Below are positions 48,905 to 61,957 of a DNA stretch of 64,000 nt, piece by piece. The position numbers and the translations under genes were made by a program. The stretch is from Plutella xylostella (taxonomy: Eukaryota; Arthropoda; Insecta; Lepidoptera; Plutellidae): the NCBI RefSeq assembly GCF_932276165.1, contig NC_064009.1, forward strand, positions 5,270,001 to 5,334,000, in the 5' to 3' direction. The first letter of the stretch is position 1; each line of letters opens with the position of its first letter. The notes below the pieces were generated by a model that saw nothing but the letters and a program-made list of their open reading frames with translations, was not told the origin of the DNA and searched no databases.

Positions 48905-51458
48905 TTATTATTTGATTATAATATATTTTGTTACTGTATTTTAAATGTACGTTCGTGATAACCTAGTGAAAGCCAAACAGAAGTGGTATGTTTTAGCTTT
49001 ACCTACTACGGAAAAGCTAGGGATCGGCGTTCGGTCGATATGTGCATCCGGACATCCGGTCGTTCACCCCGCTCGATCTGTGCCCAACATTTGAAAATAG
49101 AAAATACGGACAACGGTGCTAAATTATGCAGCACACCGCACTGCAGAACTTATGACGAAGCATCCAAATGTGTTAGCAGCGTCTATTTCGACTAAATAGG
49201 TCAAAATTTATATTGGATTCCTCGCTGCTAGTATCTATTTGTGATTCTTATCTATATTTAAAGGTGAGAAGTTATATGGATGCGGTCAACGTTTTTCGTG
49301 ACATTATGGATGATCCATTTTTACATTAGGAAAACGAAAATAGATGGATTGTTAAAGCAAAATAGACGAAAGAGAATTGTGAATTGCCTTACTCGATATT
49401 GCCAATATTAAAAATATTACCTAGGTACAACTATCCAGCCCTCAGTTAGAGAATGAATTTTCCAGCTCTCAGTTATTAATATTTTGACCTTTCTTTACAA
49501 ATCAAAAAGTTTCAAACAACGTCACCGTTATAAAAGTATTATCTTTTGAGACACGCGATATAACTACAGACTACAGAAGAAAACTTGGATGCTCTACTGA
49601 AGTCGCTATCCTTATTATGTAACTTCATGAAGTAAAAATCAGATTACTAGAGCAGGTTACATAGTTTAGAGTGAAACATTATGAAAATAATTAAAATTCG
49701 TGATTTTTTTATGACACATTCCTGGCTAAGTTAATATTGAGCAAGCAAGACCCTCTTCGCACATTTTGGTAAAATATGTACTGAAAAAATACTTTATTCA
49801 AATAGTTACAAGCGATACTATTATTAAAAATCTTATCCTAGGTACTATCAAAGAACGTCTTAATAAATACACTAGGACCGAGTCCTAAGTGTGGTTGTAG
49901 TAAGCTTAGATTATAAACATTTCGATTGATTACAACTACATATTCATAATACCCATTTTCTATATAAGTACTTAGGCCATATACAGAAAGTTAGAAACTT
50001 ATAAGCGCTTACTTTTCCAACGCCTTTGTAAGTTTACAGCTTTCTTTCTTACAATAGTTTTGTTTTTGATTTAGTAAGCTTTTCAAAACCAGCAAATACT
50101 TCTCTAGTAACTTTAACAACAGTCATGTTTATATTCAAAGAATTCAGTTAATATCCAAACAGATTAATATCGAAGTGCAAGTTGATAATTTGCAGGATAC
50201 ATTTCAGCTTTTCAGCCAATTGTTGCAAACAATTATTTAAATTATGAGTACTTCAGCACGGGTTGGGGCTAATAATTAGCATTTTAAGTTGTATTGCAGT
50301 ATCATAGGGTTTGAATCAGTATGTATTTTTCCTGCTAGTATTGTAGTTCACGTGTGGATGGTGCGTGGGCGCGGCGTGTGACTGTGACTGCGACATACTC
50401 TCGCCATCATATGGACCGTGATGAACAAAAACTCGTTTGTTTTGTTTTGTTGTTGAGCTTTTTCTGCTTTTAGGAAGCTTTTCTGGTGATGCTACTATTA
50501 GTGTTAGAGGGTATTGAGAGAGCTAAGTGTCTCTTATACTTACTTTATTTCTTACCATATCAGGATTCAGCTAAAATTCTTTGGGTAGGTTGCAGAGGTA
50601 GTAAATTCAAAGAGGTAAATATTTTCAATGATTTTTTTATTTATATGAAAGTCTATCTTACTTTACAGTAAAAACAACTAGATTAGGTTCTTAGTCTAAT
50701 TGATATATTTAGTCTATCTACAGTAGTATACAGCGGGTATGCAGCTTATTACAATCTTAAGTTATGATCCGGTAATAGACATTATGTATATTTTAGACAA
50801 ATAGTCGTCGCACCTCATGAAATTCGAAAGTTTACTCAAACATTTGAATACAATTTTAATAATTTAGTAATAGATGATCGTGATTTGATGTTATGGAAGG
50901 TTACAATGTAATCATAATTCCTTTATACACAGCAATAAAGTTAGTAAATTCCTAAGTTGGGTACCGCTGTACAGTACAACTACTCTAGTTAGTAGTAAAT
51001 AACAATAATGGAAAGGCACTATGCTTAGTATTAATTTAATAAAGAACTTCTGTATCAGTTATCAAATTGGTGAGTGATATTTTAACAAACATTCCTTGAA
51101 TGAAAATTTTATATTCTACTTGGTGTTCGAAGTAAGAGATAGGTGAGAACAATTTTCATAGATTTGTGTTCGAAGTGCTCTTTTATGTAGAATGATAAAT
51201 AACAATGTTACATCTACTCCATGTCGGACCTACATAGTGAAGCGTCCACACGTCTACTCTCGCACAGTCTTATAGAACTAGGCAATTCACGGGTCAGCCG
51301 GAGCGACCGCCTTGGTCCTGTCTTCAGCGATCGGCCCCGCTACTGATATGCGAGAACAAGTCTCTCTAGCGCTTTTAAACTACTCGATTACTTTAACCAG
51401 TCTTGATCTCCGACCGCATGCCTTACAAATGTACTTGAAATGAGCGTTGCGGCTAGGC
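48905..51458. other. Intergenic and likely 3' UTR of the gene at 51459
   Basis: The part just below 51459 (about 51230-51458) is GC-richer and probably 3' UTR of the minus-strand gene. Frames at 48983-49195 and 50486-50671 lack any domain. Confidence 0.35.
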
Positions 51459-52019
51459 TTATCGGTGGAGTCCCGACGAGGGGCAGTAGACCATGTGGCG
51501 GGGCACCCTCTGCGTGGGCAGGCCGGAGAGGCCGCGCACGTACGTGTAGGTGACGGGCTGGCGGAGGATGCGCTTGGGCTGCTGCTGCTTCTTGGGCGCG
51601 CGCGTCCGCTCGGTGGGCGAGCTGGAGTGCGAGCGCGAGGTGAGGTTGAGGCTCTGGAACACGCGGCGCAGGGACACGGTGGAGCGGTGGCGGCGCTGGC
51701 GCTCGGAGCCGTCGCTGCCGCTGTCGCTGGCGGAGCAGGACGAGCGGTCGTCGGCGCGCGGCTCCGAGCTGTCGCTGCTGGAGCTATCCAGCGAGTCGGC
51801 GTCGTTGGAGCGCCGCGGCAGGCGCCGGCCCAGCGCCCGCAGCAGCCGCCCGCCGCGCCCCGCCGGCACCGGAGCACTCATCTCCTCCATCGGGGGACAC
51901 ACGACGATCTTCGGAGCGGTGGACTCGCGCCGCTTGCTGGCAGCTGCTGAGCCGTCTACGTTCTCCGATAAGTGGCACTTCTCACACGCCACAAATTCGA
52001 TTTCAACCTTGCTTTTCAT
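51459..52019 (-). CDS. Uncharacterised Ser/basic-rich protein, single exon
   Basis: I do not recognise this gene. The frame encodes 186 residues from ATG 52019 to a stop at 51459 in a sharply GC-rich block with high third-position GC, like the small secreted gene at 55776. The N-terminus has a CEKC pair (residues 12-15). Then come a GRGGRLLRALGRRLPRR basic stretch (54-70), a Ser/Asp/Glu-rich low-complexity region (72-106), a basic RRHRSTVSLRRVFQSLNL segment (109-126) and a C-terminal motif PVTYTYVRGLSGLPTQRVPR (155-174), which looks like the part most likely to be conserved. There is no signal peptide or membrane segment, so it is likely intracellular. Overlapping frames on both strands are composition shadows. 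The frame was chosen for its CpG-rich upstream region and amino-acid patterning. Confidence 0.6.
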   Translation of the reverse strand: MKSKVEIEFVACEKCHLSENVDGSAAASKRRESTAPKIVVCPPMEEMSAPVPAGRGGRLLRALGRRLPRRSNDADSLDSSSSDSSEPRADDRSSCSASDSGSDGSERQRRHRSTVSLRRVFQSLNLTSRSHSSSPTERTRAPKKQQQPKRILRQPVTYTYVRGLSGLPTQRVPRHMVYCPSSGLHR

Positions 52020-52330
52020 AAGTTCGTCTTAAACTGCACTCGGAAACACAGAAACACTCGTTGTTTGGCTGTGGGCGCGTTACGTTGCCAACGGTTAGTG
52101 TTGGGTAAGTTGTAAACTTTTTCGTAGTTCGCGTTCGTATGTGGAGCTCGGTAAGCGAGGGTGCTAGTGGAGGTCGCAGGTACGATTGTGAGGAGGGCGG
52201 CGCGGCGCGGCCTTATGTAGGGCTGTTGGCGCATGCGCCCTACGCGGCGGCGGCGGCGGCGGCTGCAGCGGGCACGTCCGCCAGGCGGGAACAGTTGACC
52301 CCCTGCACTTTATTCAGGGCCTCTTGATGA
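52020..52330 (-). promoter_or_regulatory. CpG-rich upstream region with NRF1-like palindrome
   Basis: Upstream of the minus-strand gene starting at 52019. Contains GGCGCATGCGCC (52229-52240), matching the NRF1/erect wing consensus core GCGCATGCGC, a (CGG)n run (52243-52261) and GGCGCGGCGCGG. No TATA box, as usual for CpG-rich promoters. Confidence 0.5.
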
Positions 52331-55182
52331 TAACACTTTATACTATAAGCCTCGATATCACGAAAGCTTTCATGGCAAGGTACCCTTAGAGCTCAGGGCT
52401 ACATTGAAACGTGTTTTACTAAAAAGTAGCCTTCATGTATCGTTCTGAAGGAGGTAGGTAGGAGACTGAAAAACTAACTTCACACATAGGACATAGTCTA
52501 AAATCATAGATCAGTAGGTATTTAGTAACTATAATCACATGTAATTTATTCTCTACCTAACATGCTTCCATTGGTTCTACAGTCTCTTAAACCCACTTAG
52601 AAACGTGACTTTGATAAGGCAAAGAATCCATAGTTTAGAATCGGAAATGCCTGCGTCACAGATTTGCCTGGCAGGTTACAGGCGCTCGCGGATCACGTGA
52701 GAAGCGGCGGCGGCATGCTCAATCAACGCTCATTCGCTACGTACAACGCGATCTTTTACTTATTACCTAACTAAGCGTGCAGTGCTTTACGACTGTGTTG
52801 TGGTAACCTCGACTTTATCCCACTGCATTAGAGGTGGTACTCAGGTATAGTCGGGGTTGCCTCTTGAAGCGGTAGTAGTGGGTTCGTGACACGGGACTCA
52901 GCTGTAAAGTTTTTATGTGTTGAGCACCTGTTGCCGGCGACGACGTGCTGAAGGTAAACATCTACGCGTAACTGCAGCTTCGATACAATTGCGTTCCTTG
53001 CTCTGGTTAATAGGTTTGTATTACCTGGAGAACAATAAATTCGAAAGTCTCTGGTAGGGTTTATTATTTACGAGGATGCAGATGATATGTGTTCGGGCGT
53101 TTTAGTGGGTATGTGCTTATATGTGGACTGTATTTTAGTCATCGAATCTCCGAAAAATAAGATAGGTTTCTTAGTAATTAGTCGCAATAAAATATATACA
53201 AATAGTAGATAAAAAGTGAGATAAGTACGTTATTTTATTGCGGATTTTCTCTTCTGTTTTTATCACTATCATGGATCTATTACTAACGATTAAATGGGTA
53301 CTTTCAGTCTAGAAAAAACGTGTGATGCAAATAATAATATCTCAAATACACATTTCTGCAAGACACGTGGACACGTGGACGAAACTTCGATGGCTCAGAT
53401 TCTATATTCTACACCTCCCTCCTATAGAAAAAAAAATCACGCGTCTTTTCTTTAGAATTTTTTACACACATTGTCTCTGAAAGGAAATTTCTAAGAAACT
53501 CACAAAGGTGTTTGCGTCAAGAAGGCTACACATGTGAAACGGAAACGCATGTTTCCTATTAATAATTTGCCGTATTTATGTTATTGGGTTTATGAAGCCA
53601 TGATTTTTTGCGACTTGGAATAAATGAATAAAAAATCGATTGGTTCCGTATTGTTGGTAAAGAATGGAAAAATAGTGGACGACTACAGTTGCTGTCTCTA
53701 AATTTTACAAAGTATAGGTATACACTTTATTTAATGTAAGTAGTTGGAGTGACGGCTGGAAGTGGCAACATAAATAAACAATGATAGATAGAGCCCATAT
53801 ATATTTCCTGATAATTACGATCCTTATTATAATTATTTAGCACATTCACTGATAAAACTTTAACCTTTAATGTATAGGGACGCATACAATTTACTTAAAT
53901 GTTATATATTGGCTAAGTCAGAATCTGATTATTTCAGAAGCCGTTTTGTTTTAAAATATTTAATACAAAAACCGGAATAATGTGACAAGTCACATTTCGT
54001 AATTTTCCGTCCGTTCAAAGGGAAAAGAAACTGCCTATTCATTTAATAAAGGCAACCAATAGCATTAACGTGAATTCTTAGCAAAGCGAAGCCAAGCAAC
54101 AGGCGTTACCAGTAACAACACTTAAGTATACTTATTCGTAAATTTAATGAAATCCGACATCAAAAGGCGTATGGGTTAGTAGACAATATATATATATATA
54201 GATATCTATTGTCCTACTGTCTGATTACACAAAATACCTCCAAAGCTTTACTTTAACTTTGTTAATAAGGACTTTACAGAAATCGTGTTTAGTCACCCTC
54301 TGAACTAAATAATTTATTATTGTGCTCAAAATCATTTAAGCACTGGCTACTACTTACCTGTCCTAGACTTTGCCAATTAGATACCTACCATAGCTGTTGG
54401 AACCATGTGCATTGTGCATTTACATTATACGTATGAACTATGACAGGCTAGGTAATTAATTATCATTTACGTTACACTATGACTAGAAAGTATATTACTT
54501 ATGTATACTTACGTACTATAATATTCACCATCAACTTACATCGCTGCATATAATATCGTTAACACAACGCGCCACACCACCGTGCTCTATTGTACTAAGT
54601 TCATTATACCTGTAAAGGGCACAGAATATACGATTATGGTGGCTGATTGAGTTTGAGCGCAGTGAAATAGTCCTATGGGTTTTTCCACGACTTCGATGTA
54701 GGTTGGTTGTCGCTACATCGGCCCAGTGCAATATCGCTCCTAAGGGATTAGCATCTATTTTGATAGCGATTGACGCTCAGTGCGTCATATCAGCGAGGGG
54801 CTTAGATCACATCATTCGATCGTGTTTATGCTTTGGTTATGATACAGCGGAGGTAGGTCGGTACAGAAGCTCTCTTGTATACGTGTTTGATACTCTGTGA
54901 CATCACAATCTTCACATCTGTGACAGGACAATGGAGTTCCGGAGTCCGGTTACACCCCCGCACTGTAGACTAGCACTGTCTTGCGGGTTTTCTTTAGTAT
55001 GTAATAGTGGAACCGTTAACATACTAACTTTAAATAAGCTGTTTTTTTATGAGTCTGTAAAACTTTGTAGTTGGCTCTTCGACGAATTACAATGGCAAAC
55101 GCACGAGCAGCGAAATACTGAAAAAAGCGATAAATAAAATGATTGTCATTCCTATCCCGAAATTACTCCTACTCCTACTACC
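52331..55182. other. Intergenic, nothing firm
   Basis: A (TA)n stretch is at 54188-54200. Frames at 54531-54731, 54703-54900 and 54931-55137 show no domain. Confidence 0.4.
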
Positions 55183-55384
55183 TAATATATTATTATAAAT
55201 GCGAAAGATTGTGTAAGTATGTATGTTTGTAACTTCTTCACGTCAAAATACGGCTGAAGCAATTTGAATGAAATTTGTTATGGAGTTAGTTGACATCCTG
55301 GATTAACGCATACACTACTTTTTATCACGAGGTTCCCACGGGAATACTTTTTAAGGCGAAGCGTATCTCACGGAAACTGCTAGT
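55183..55384 (-). repeat. Interspersed repeat, retroelement 3' end type
   Basis: Inverted relative of 28568-28776: on the minus strand CTAGCAGTTTCCGTGAGATA, CGCTTCGCCTTAAAAAGTAT, TCCCGTGGGAA, then TTTCGCATTTATAATAATAT. Confidence 0.7.
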
Positions 55385-55701
55385 GCACTATAAAGCCAAA
55401 TTTAATTTATAAAAAAAAAACTTTTATTTTAAATGTGTGTAAAGATGTGTCAGTATTTGATGTATAATATGTAGATAGTTAACTGTACGTGTATGTAGGT
55501 ATATTAACAATAACAAAACTGCAAAATATCAGATTAAATAAATTCAAACAACCAGACAAGTGTATTCTGTATCGCATGTAATAATTTAGACAGGTACTAG
55601 CATTGTGTGTTGCGTTCCCGCCAGGGCCTGCATATCATAAACGATCTAAATTTAGATCAGTCATATAAGTAATATTTTGAAGTTCAAGGTTAATTTTCAG
55701 G

Positions 55702-55707
55702 TATAAA
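55702..55707 (+). promoter_or_regulatory. TATA box of the secreted protein gene
   Basis: GTATAAATTG lies about 25-30 bp upstream of a plausible start site near 55730 (ATCATCAAGTT) and 74 bp upstream of the ATG at 55776. Confidence 0.7.
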
Positions 55708-55775
55708 TTGTCACCGACATCGATCATCATCAAGTTATTCGTGGAACACAGTGGTTAACTAACACACATAACACA

Positions 55776-56242
55776 ATGCTCTGCAAAGTTGTAAGTATTA
55801 ACTATTTTAATAATCGTAGCTTTACCTACTTGGGTGAATTTCGTTGGAAGTTTATAAATGATACAGATCTATCTATGTAATTATGGTACCTTACTTATAC
55901 CTTAAGGGTTTCCCTTTTCAAATGGTGAAGTGCGATAACTTTAAGATAGGCCGCGGTGATTCTTTTTCTTATTCTGAATCACTCACCCGCTAAGAAATGA
56001 TCCACCACTATTATTATTTCCAGATCTACCTCTTCGCTCTGGTGGCGGTGGCAGTAGCGGCCCCGCGCGCCGCGCCCGCCCCGGCCCCCGCGCCCGCGCC
56101 CGCCCCGCAGCTGCTGCCCTACGGCTACGACTACGTGGTGCCCGCCGCCGCCGCGCCCGCGCTGCCCGCCGTCTACTCGCCCTACGCGCCCGCGCCCCTC
56201 GCCTACTCCGCCTACCCCGCGCAACCATACTACTACCGTTAA
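55776..56242 (+). CDS. Small secreted Ala/Pro/Tyr-rich protein, cuticle-like
   Basis: Two exons: 55776-55790 (five codons, MLCKV) and 56024-56242, joined by a GTAAGT...TTTCCAG intron in phase 0, giving 77 residues. Residues 1-18 form a signal peptide (IYLFALVAVAVAA core). The mature chain starts with an (AP)n stretch, then LLPYGYDYVVPAAAAPALPA and Tyr/Pro/Ala repeats (YSPYAPAPLAYSAYPAQP), ending QPYYYR. A five-codon first exon interrupting the signal peptide is typical of insect cuticular protein genes, and the composition fits low-complexity Ala/Pro/Tyr cuticle proteins or neuropeptide-like precursors. There is no chitin-binding R&R motif. TATA box at 55702 and AATAAA at 56425 frame the transcript. 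High third-position GC. The exact family is not certain. Confidence 0.85.
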
Positions 56243-57019
56243 ATTTAATTACCTGAATTATGAAATTTTATATCTTTACTCGGTCATTTTTAGTGCTGCT
56301 ACTGTCTGATACAAACATTTAGCGTCGGAATTATTCCCCTGATACTTTTATCCTGACCGTTTTAAATTCATCCGCTAGTTTTACATATTCCACATAATCT
56401 GTAATATAATATATATTCATTGGCAATAAAATATACTTAATATGTTTTTTTAATACTTAATCTGTTTTGAATCACGCCAGTAGAAACTACTGGTGTTTCT
56501 TCCTTCCGTTTGGTGAGTTGTTGCCAAAAACTTCAGGTTTCGTCATGTTAATAACACGTAGAAATCGGAATCATAATGGAATCCTCCCACCCTGGAGTGA
56601 GGACTTCAAGTAAGTATGTTTACCTCCTACTAGACCAAATAAAATTCTTGAATCCAGTTTTTGTTTTTCATGTAGCTTCGTTTACCACTCACTACTTCAC
56701 GCATATTATTTTAAATTTCTTCAACTGAAAGTGCAAACGTATAACAACACCATGTATCTTGAGGAGCTTGCAACGCTGCGGATTTGACCTAAAATAATGT
56801 ATAAACATTAAGTATGACCCTAGAGCTTTATAAACCCATGTTTAAGTATTTATTCCGGATTTATAAACGAAATCCATCGATAACGAACGGCTTAGTACGC
56901 ATCTAGATTTCATCCCAGATTAAAATTAGTGATGCCGGGTTAAATTTGTAAATTGAATAGGTACATCGAACGCTGCCTTAGGGGCCAGTGTTGCATATTT
57001 GAGAAAGCTTTTAAGATTA
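56243..57019. other. 3' UTR and intergenic spacer
   Basis: 3' UTR of the secreted protein gene up to the AATAAA at 56425-56430, then unassigned AT-rich DNA up to the foldback element. No further gene seen. Confidence 0.5.
56425..56430 (+). terminator. Polyadenylation signal
   Basis: AATAAA 183 bp after the stop codon of the secreted protein gene. Confidence 0.7.
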
Positions 57020-57245
57020 GGTGTGTGAAGTTAGCAGCCTAAAGTTAGCAGCCTTTGAATACCCGACCAAATTAAGATGGTCACTTCAGTCATTGCATAC
57101 TTTATCAATTAAAACACGTAAAAAAGCCCCAAAAACATTGGAATAATAATGCTAGGTATTTATATAAACACTAAAATATGTTCTAAAATAAATAAATTCA
57201 AAAAAATACGACGTTTACTTACTGACGCTCTTGTTGGTTACTGGA

Positions 57246-60200
57246 TATTTTGTATGGGGGCACCAAGATGCTATAGACCTCCCCGCATCTCACCTAGTTT
57301 ATTATGTGTGTTGTGTCATTAGAAAACACTGACAGAAGTTTCATCAACATTGAAACGGGATAGCAGGTGTCCAGGAGCCACTTTCTGACGGATTTTGGGT
57401 GAAAAATTTACAATATTTCACGAATATTCAAGTTTGCAGGTGGAACCTGAAGAGATTCAGCTGCAAATGATAGTTCATATGAAAGGTATTATTAATACCT
57501 AGAAATGGTTTTCAGCAATTTCAGATTAAATGACTTTTGGTGACTCTTCAAGGTGAAAATCAAAAAATAAAACCTAGCAGCCCAAGATTAACATTTTGTA
57601 TGGCGGCACCAAGATGCTATAGACCTGCCCGCATCTCACCTGGTTTATTATGTGTTTTCTGTCATTAGAAAACACTGACAGAAGTTTCATCAACATTGAA
57701 ACGGTATAGCAGGTGTCCAGGAGCCACTTTCTGACAGATTTTGGGTGAAAAATTGACAATATTTCACGAATATTCAAGTTTGCAGGTGGAACCTGAAGAG
57801 ATTCAGCTGCAAATGATAGTTCATATGAAAGGTATTATTAATACCTAGAAACGATTTTCAGCAATTTCAGATTAAATGACTTTTGGTGACTCTTCAAGGT
57901 GAAATCAAAAAATAAAACTTAGCAGCCCAAGATTTACATTTTGTATGGCGGCACCAAGATGCTATAAACCTGTCCGCATCTCACCTGGTTTATTATATGT
58001 GTTGTGTCATTAGAAAACACTGACAGAAGTTTCATCAACATTGAAACGGTATAGCAGGTGTCCAGGAGCCACTTTCTGACAGATTTTGGGTGAAAAATTG
58101 ACAATATTTCACGAATATTCAAGTTTGCAGGTGGAACCTGAAGAGATTCAGCTGCAAATGATAGTTCATATGAAAGGTATTATTAATACCTAGAAATGGT
58201 TTTCAGCAATTTTAGATTAAATGACTTTTGGTGACTCTTCAAGGTGAAAATCAAAAAATAAAACTTAGCAGCCCAAGATTAACATTTTGTATGGCGGCAC
58301 CAAGATGCTATAGACCTGCCCGCATCTCACCTAGTTTATTATGTGTGTTGTGTCATTAGAAAACACTGACAGAAGTTTCATCAACATTGAAACGGGATAG
58401 CAGGTGTCCAGGAGCCACTTTCTGACGGATTTTGGGTGAAAAATTTACAATATTTCACAAATATTCAAGTTTGCAGGTGGAACCTGAAGAGATTCAGCTG
58501 CAAATGATAGTTCATATGAAAGGTATTATTAATACCTAGAAATAGTTTTCTGCAATTTCAGATTAAATGACTTTTGGTGAATATTCAAGGTGAAAATCAA
58601 AAAATAAAACTTAGCAGCCCAAGATTAACATTTTGTATGGGGGCACCAAGATGCTATAGACCTGCCCGCATCTCACCTGATTTATTATGTGTGTTGTGTC
58701 ATAAGAAAACACTGACAGAAGTTTCATCAACATTGAAACGGTATAGCAGGTGTCCAGGAGCCACTTTCTGACAGATTTTGGGTGAAAAATTGACAATATT
58801 TCACGAATATTCAAGTTTGCAGGTGGAACCTGAAGAGATTCAGCTGCAAATGATAGTTCATATGTAAGGTTTTATTAATACCTAGAAATAGTTTTCAGCA
58901 ATTTTAGATTAAATGACTTTTGGTGACTCTTCAAGGTGAAAATCAAAAACTAAAACTTAGCAGCCCAAGATTAACATTTTGTATGGCGGCACCAAGATGC
59001 TATAGACCTGCCCGCATCTCACCTAGTTTATTATGTGTGTTGTGTCATTAGAAAACACTGACAGAAGTTTCATCAACATTGAAACGGGATAGCAGGTGTC
59101 CAGGAGCCACTTTCTGACGGATTTTGGGTGAAAAATTTACAATATTTCACGAATATTCAAGTTTGCAGGTGGAACCTGAAGAGATTCAGCTGCAAATGAT
59201 AGTTCATATGAAAGGTATTATTAATACCTAGAAATGGTTTTCAGCAATTTCAGATTGAATGACTTTTGGTGAATATTCAAGGTGAAAACCAAAAATTAAA
59301 ACTTAGCAGCCCAAGATTAACATTTTGTATGGCGGCACCAAGATGCTATAGACCTGCCCGCATCTCACCTGGTTTATTATATGTGTTGTGTCATTAGAAA
59401 ACACTGACAGAAGTTTCATTAACATTGAAACGGGATAGCAGGTGTCCAGGAGCCACTTTCTGACGGATTTTGGGTGAAAAATTTACAATATTTCACGAAT
59501 ATTCAAGTTTGCAGGTGGAACCTGAAGAGATTCAGCTGCAAATGATAGTTCATATGAAAGGTATTATTAATACCTAGAAATGGTTTTCAGCAATTTCAGA
59601 TTGAATGACTTTTGGTGAATATTCAAGGTGAAAACCAAAAATTAAAACTTAGCAGCCCAAGATTAACATTTTGTATGGCGGCACCAAGATGCTATAGACC
59701 TGCCCGCATCTCACCTGGTTTATTATATGTGTTGTGTCATTAGAAAACACTGACAGAAGTTTCATCAACATTGAAACGGGATAGCAGGTGTCCAGGAGCC
59801 ACTTTCTGACGGATTTTGGGTGAAAAATTTACAATATTTCACGAATATTCAAGTTTGCAGGTGGAACCTGAAGAGATTCAGCTGCAAATGATAGTTCATA
59901 TGAAAGGTATTATTAATACCTAGAAATGGTTTTCAGCAATTTCAGATTGAATGACTTTTGGTGAATATTCAAGGTGAAAACCAAAAATTAAAACTTAGCA
60001 GCCCAAGATTAACATTTTGTATGGGGGCACCAAGATGCTATAGACCTGCCCGCATCTCACCTGGTTTATTATATGTGTTGTGTCATTAGAAAACACTGAC
60101 AGAAGTTTCATCAACATTGAAACGGTATAGCAGGTGCCCAGGAGCCACTTTCTGACAGATTTTGGGTGAAAAATTGACAATATTTAACGAATATTCAAGT

Positions 60201-61957
60201 TTGCAGGTGGAACCTGAAGAGATTCAGCTGGAAATGATAGTTCACATGAAAGGTATTATTGATACCTAGAAACGATTTTCAGCAATTTTAGATTAAATGA
60301 CTTTTGGTGACTCTTCAAGGTGAAAATCAAAAAATAAAACTTAGCAGCCCAAGATTAACATTTTGTATGGGGGCACCAATATGCTATAGACCTGCCCGCA
60401 TCTCATCTGGTTAATTATGTGTGTTATGTCATTAGAAAACACTGACAGAAGTTTCATCAACATTGAAACGGTATAGCAGGTGTCCAGGAGCCACTTTCTG
60501 ACGGATTTTGGGTGAAAAATTTACAATATTTCACGAATATTCAAGTTTGCAGGTGGAACCTGAAGAGATTCAGCTGGAAATGATAGTTCATATGAAAGGT
60601 ATTATTAATACCTAGAAACGATTTTCAGCAATTTCAGATTAAATGACTTTTGGTGACTCTTCAAGGTGAAAATCAAAAAATAAAACTTAGCAGCCCAAGA
60701 TTAACATTTTGTATGGCGGCACCAAGATGCTATAGACCTGCCCGCATCTCACCTGGTTTATTATATGTGTTGTGTCATTAGAAAACACTGACAGAAGTTT
60801 CATTAACATTGAAACGGGATAGCAGGTGTCCAGGAGCCACTTTCTGACGGATTTTGGGTGAAAAATTTACAATATTTCACGAATATTCAAGTTTGCAGGT
60901 GGAACCTGAAGAGATTCAGCTGCAAATGATAGTTCATATGAAAGGTATTATTAATACCTAGAAATGGTTTTCAGCAATTTCAGATTGAATGACTTTTGGT
61001 GAATATTCAAGGTGAAAACCAAAAATTAAAACTTAGCAGCCCAAGATTAACATTTTGTATGGCGGCACCAAGATGCTATAGACCTGCCCGCATCTCACCT
61101 GGTTTATTATATGTGTTGTGTCATTAGAAAACACTGACAGAAGTTTCATCAACATTGAAACGGGATAGCAGGTGTCCAGGAGCCACTTTCTGACGGATTT
61201 TGGGTGAAAAATTTACAATATTTCACGAATATTCAAGTTTGCAGGTGGAACCTGAAGAGATTCAGCTGCAAATGATAGTTCATATGAAAGGTATTATTAA
61301 TACCTAGAAATGGTTTTCAGCAATTTCAGATTGAATGACTTTTGGTGAATATTCAAGGTGAAAACCAAAAATTAAAACTTAGCAGCCCAAGATTAACATT
61401 TTGTATGGGGGCACCAAGATGCTATAGACCTGCCCGCATCTCACCTGGTTTATTATATGTGTTGTGTCATTAGAAAACACTGACAGAAGTTTCATCAACA
61501 TTGAAACGGTATAGCAGGTGCCCAGGAGCCACTTTCTGACAGATTTTGGGTGAAAAATTGACAATATTTAACGAATATTCAAGTTTGCAGGTGGAACCTG
61601 AAGAGATTCAGCTGGAAATGATAGTTCACATGAAAGGTATTATTGATACCTAGAAACGATTTTCAGCAATTTTAGATTAAATGACTTTTGGTGACTCTTC
61701 AAGGTGAAAATCAAAAAATAAAACTTAGCAGCCCAAGATTAACATTTTGTATGGCGGCACCAAGATGCTATAGACCTGCCCGCATCTCACCTGGTTTATT
61801 ATATGTGTTGTGTCATTAGAAAACACTGACAGAAGTTTCATCAACATTGAAACGGGATAGCAGGTGTCCAGGAGCCACTTTCTGACGGATTTTGGGTGAA
61901 AAATTTACAATATTTCACGAATATTCAAGTTTGCAGGTGGAACCTGAAGAGATTCAG
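57246..61957 (+). repeat. Forward block of 346-bp monomers
   Basis: CACCAAGATGCTATA-type starts at 57260, 57607, 57952, 58298, 58644, 58990, 59336, 59682, 60028, 60374, 60720, 61066, 61412 and 61758: spacing 346 almost throughout (one 347, one 345). Each monomer has CTGAAGAGATTCAG and GGTATTATTAATACC hairpins. Short frames on the minus strand repeat from monomer to monomer (about 61-67 codons) but are broken by a TAA in one monomer class, so I do not call them genes. Confidence 0.95.

Noticed and set aside
51380..52032. Several overlapping frames on both strands over the GC-rich gene
   Set aside because: They are Ala/Arg-rich composition shadows of the 186-codon frame; stops are rare in GC-rich DNA.
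55979..56228. Arg/Gly-rich minus-strand frames
   Set aside because: Antisense shadows of the secreted Ala/Pro-rich protein exon.
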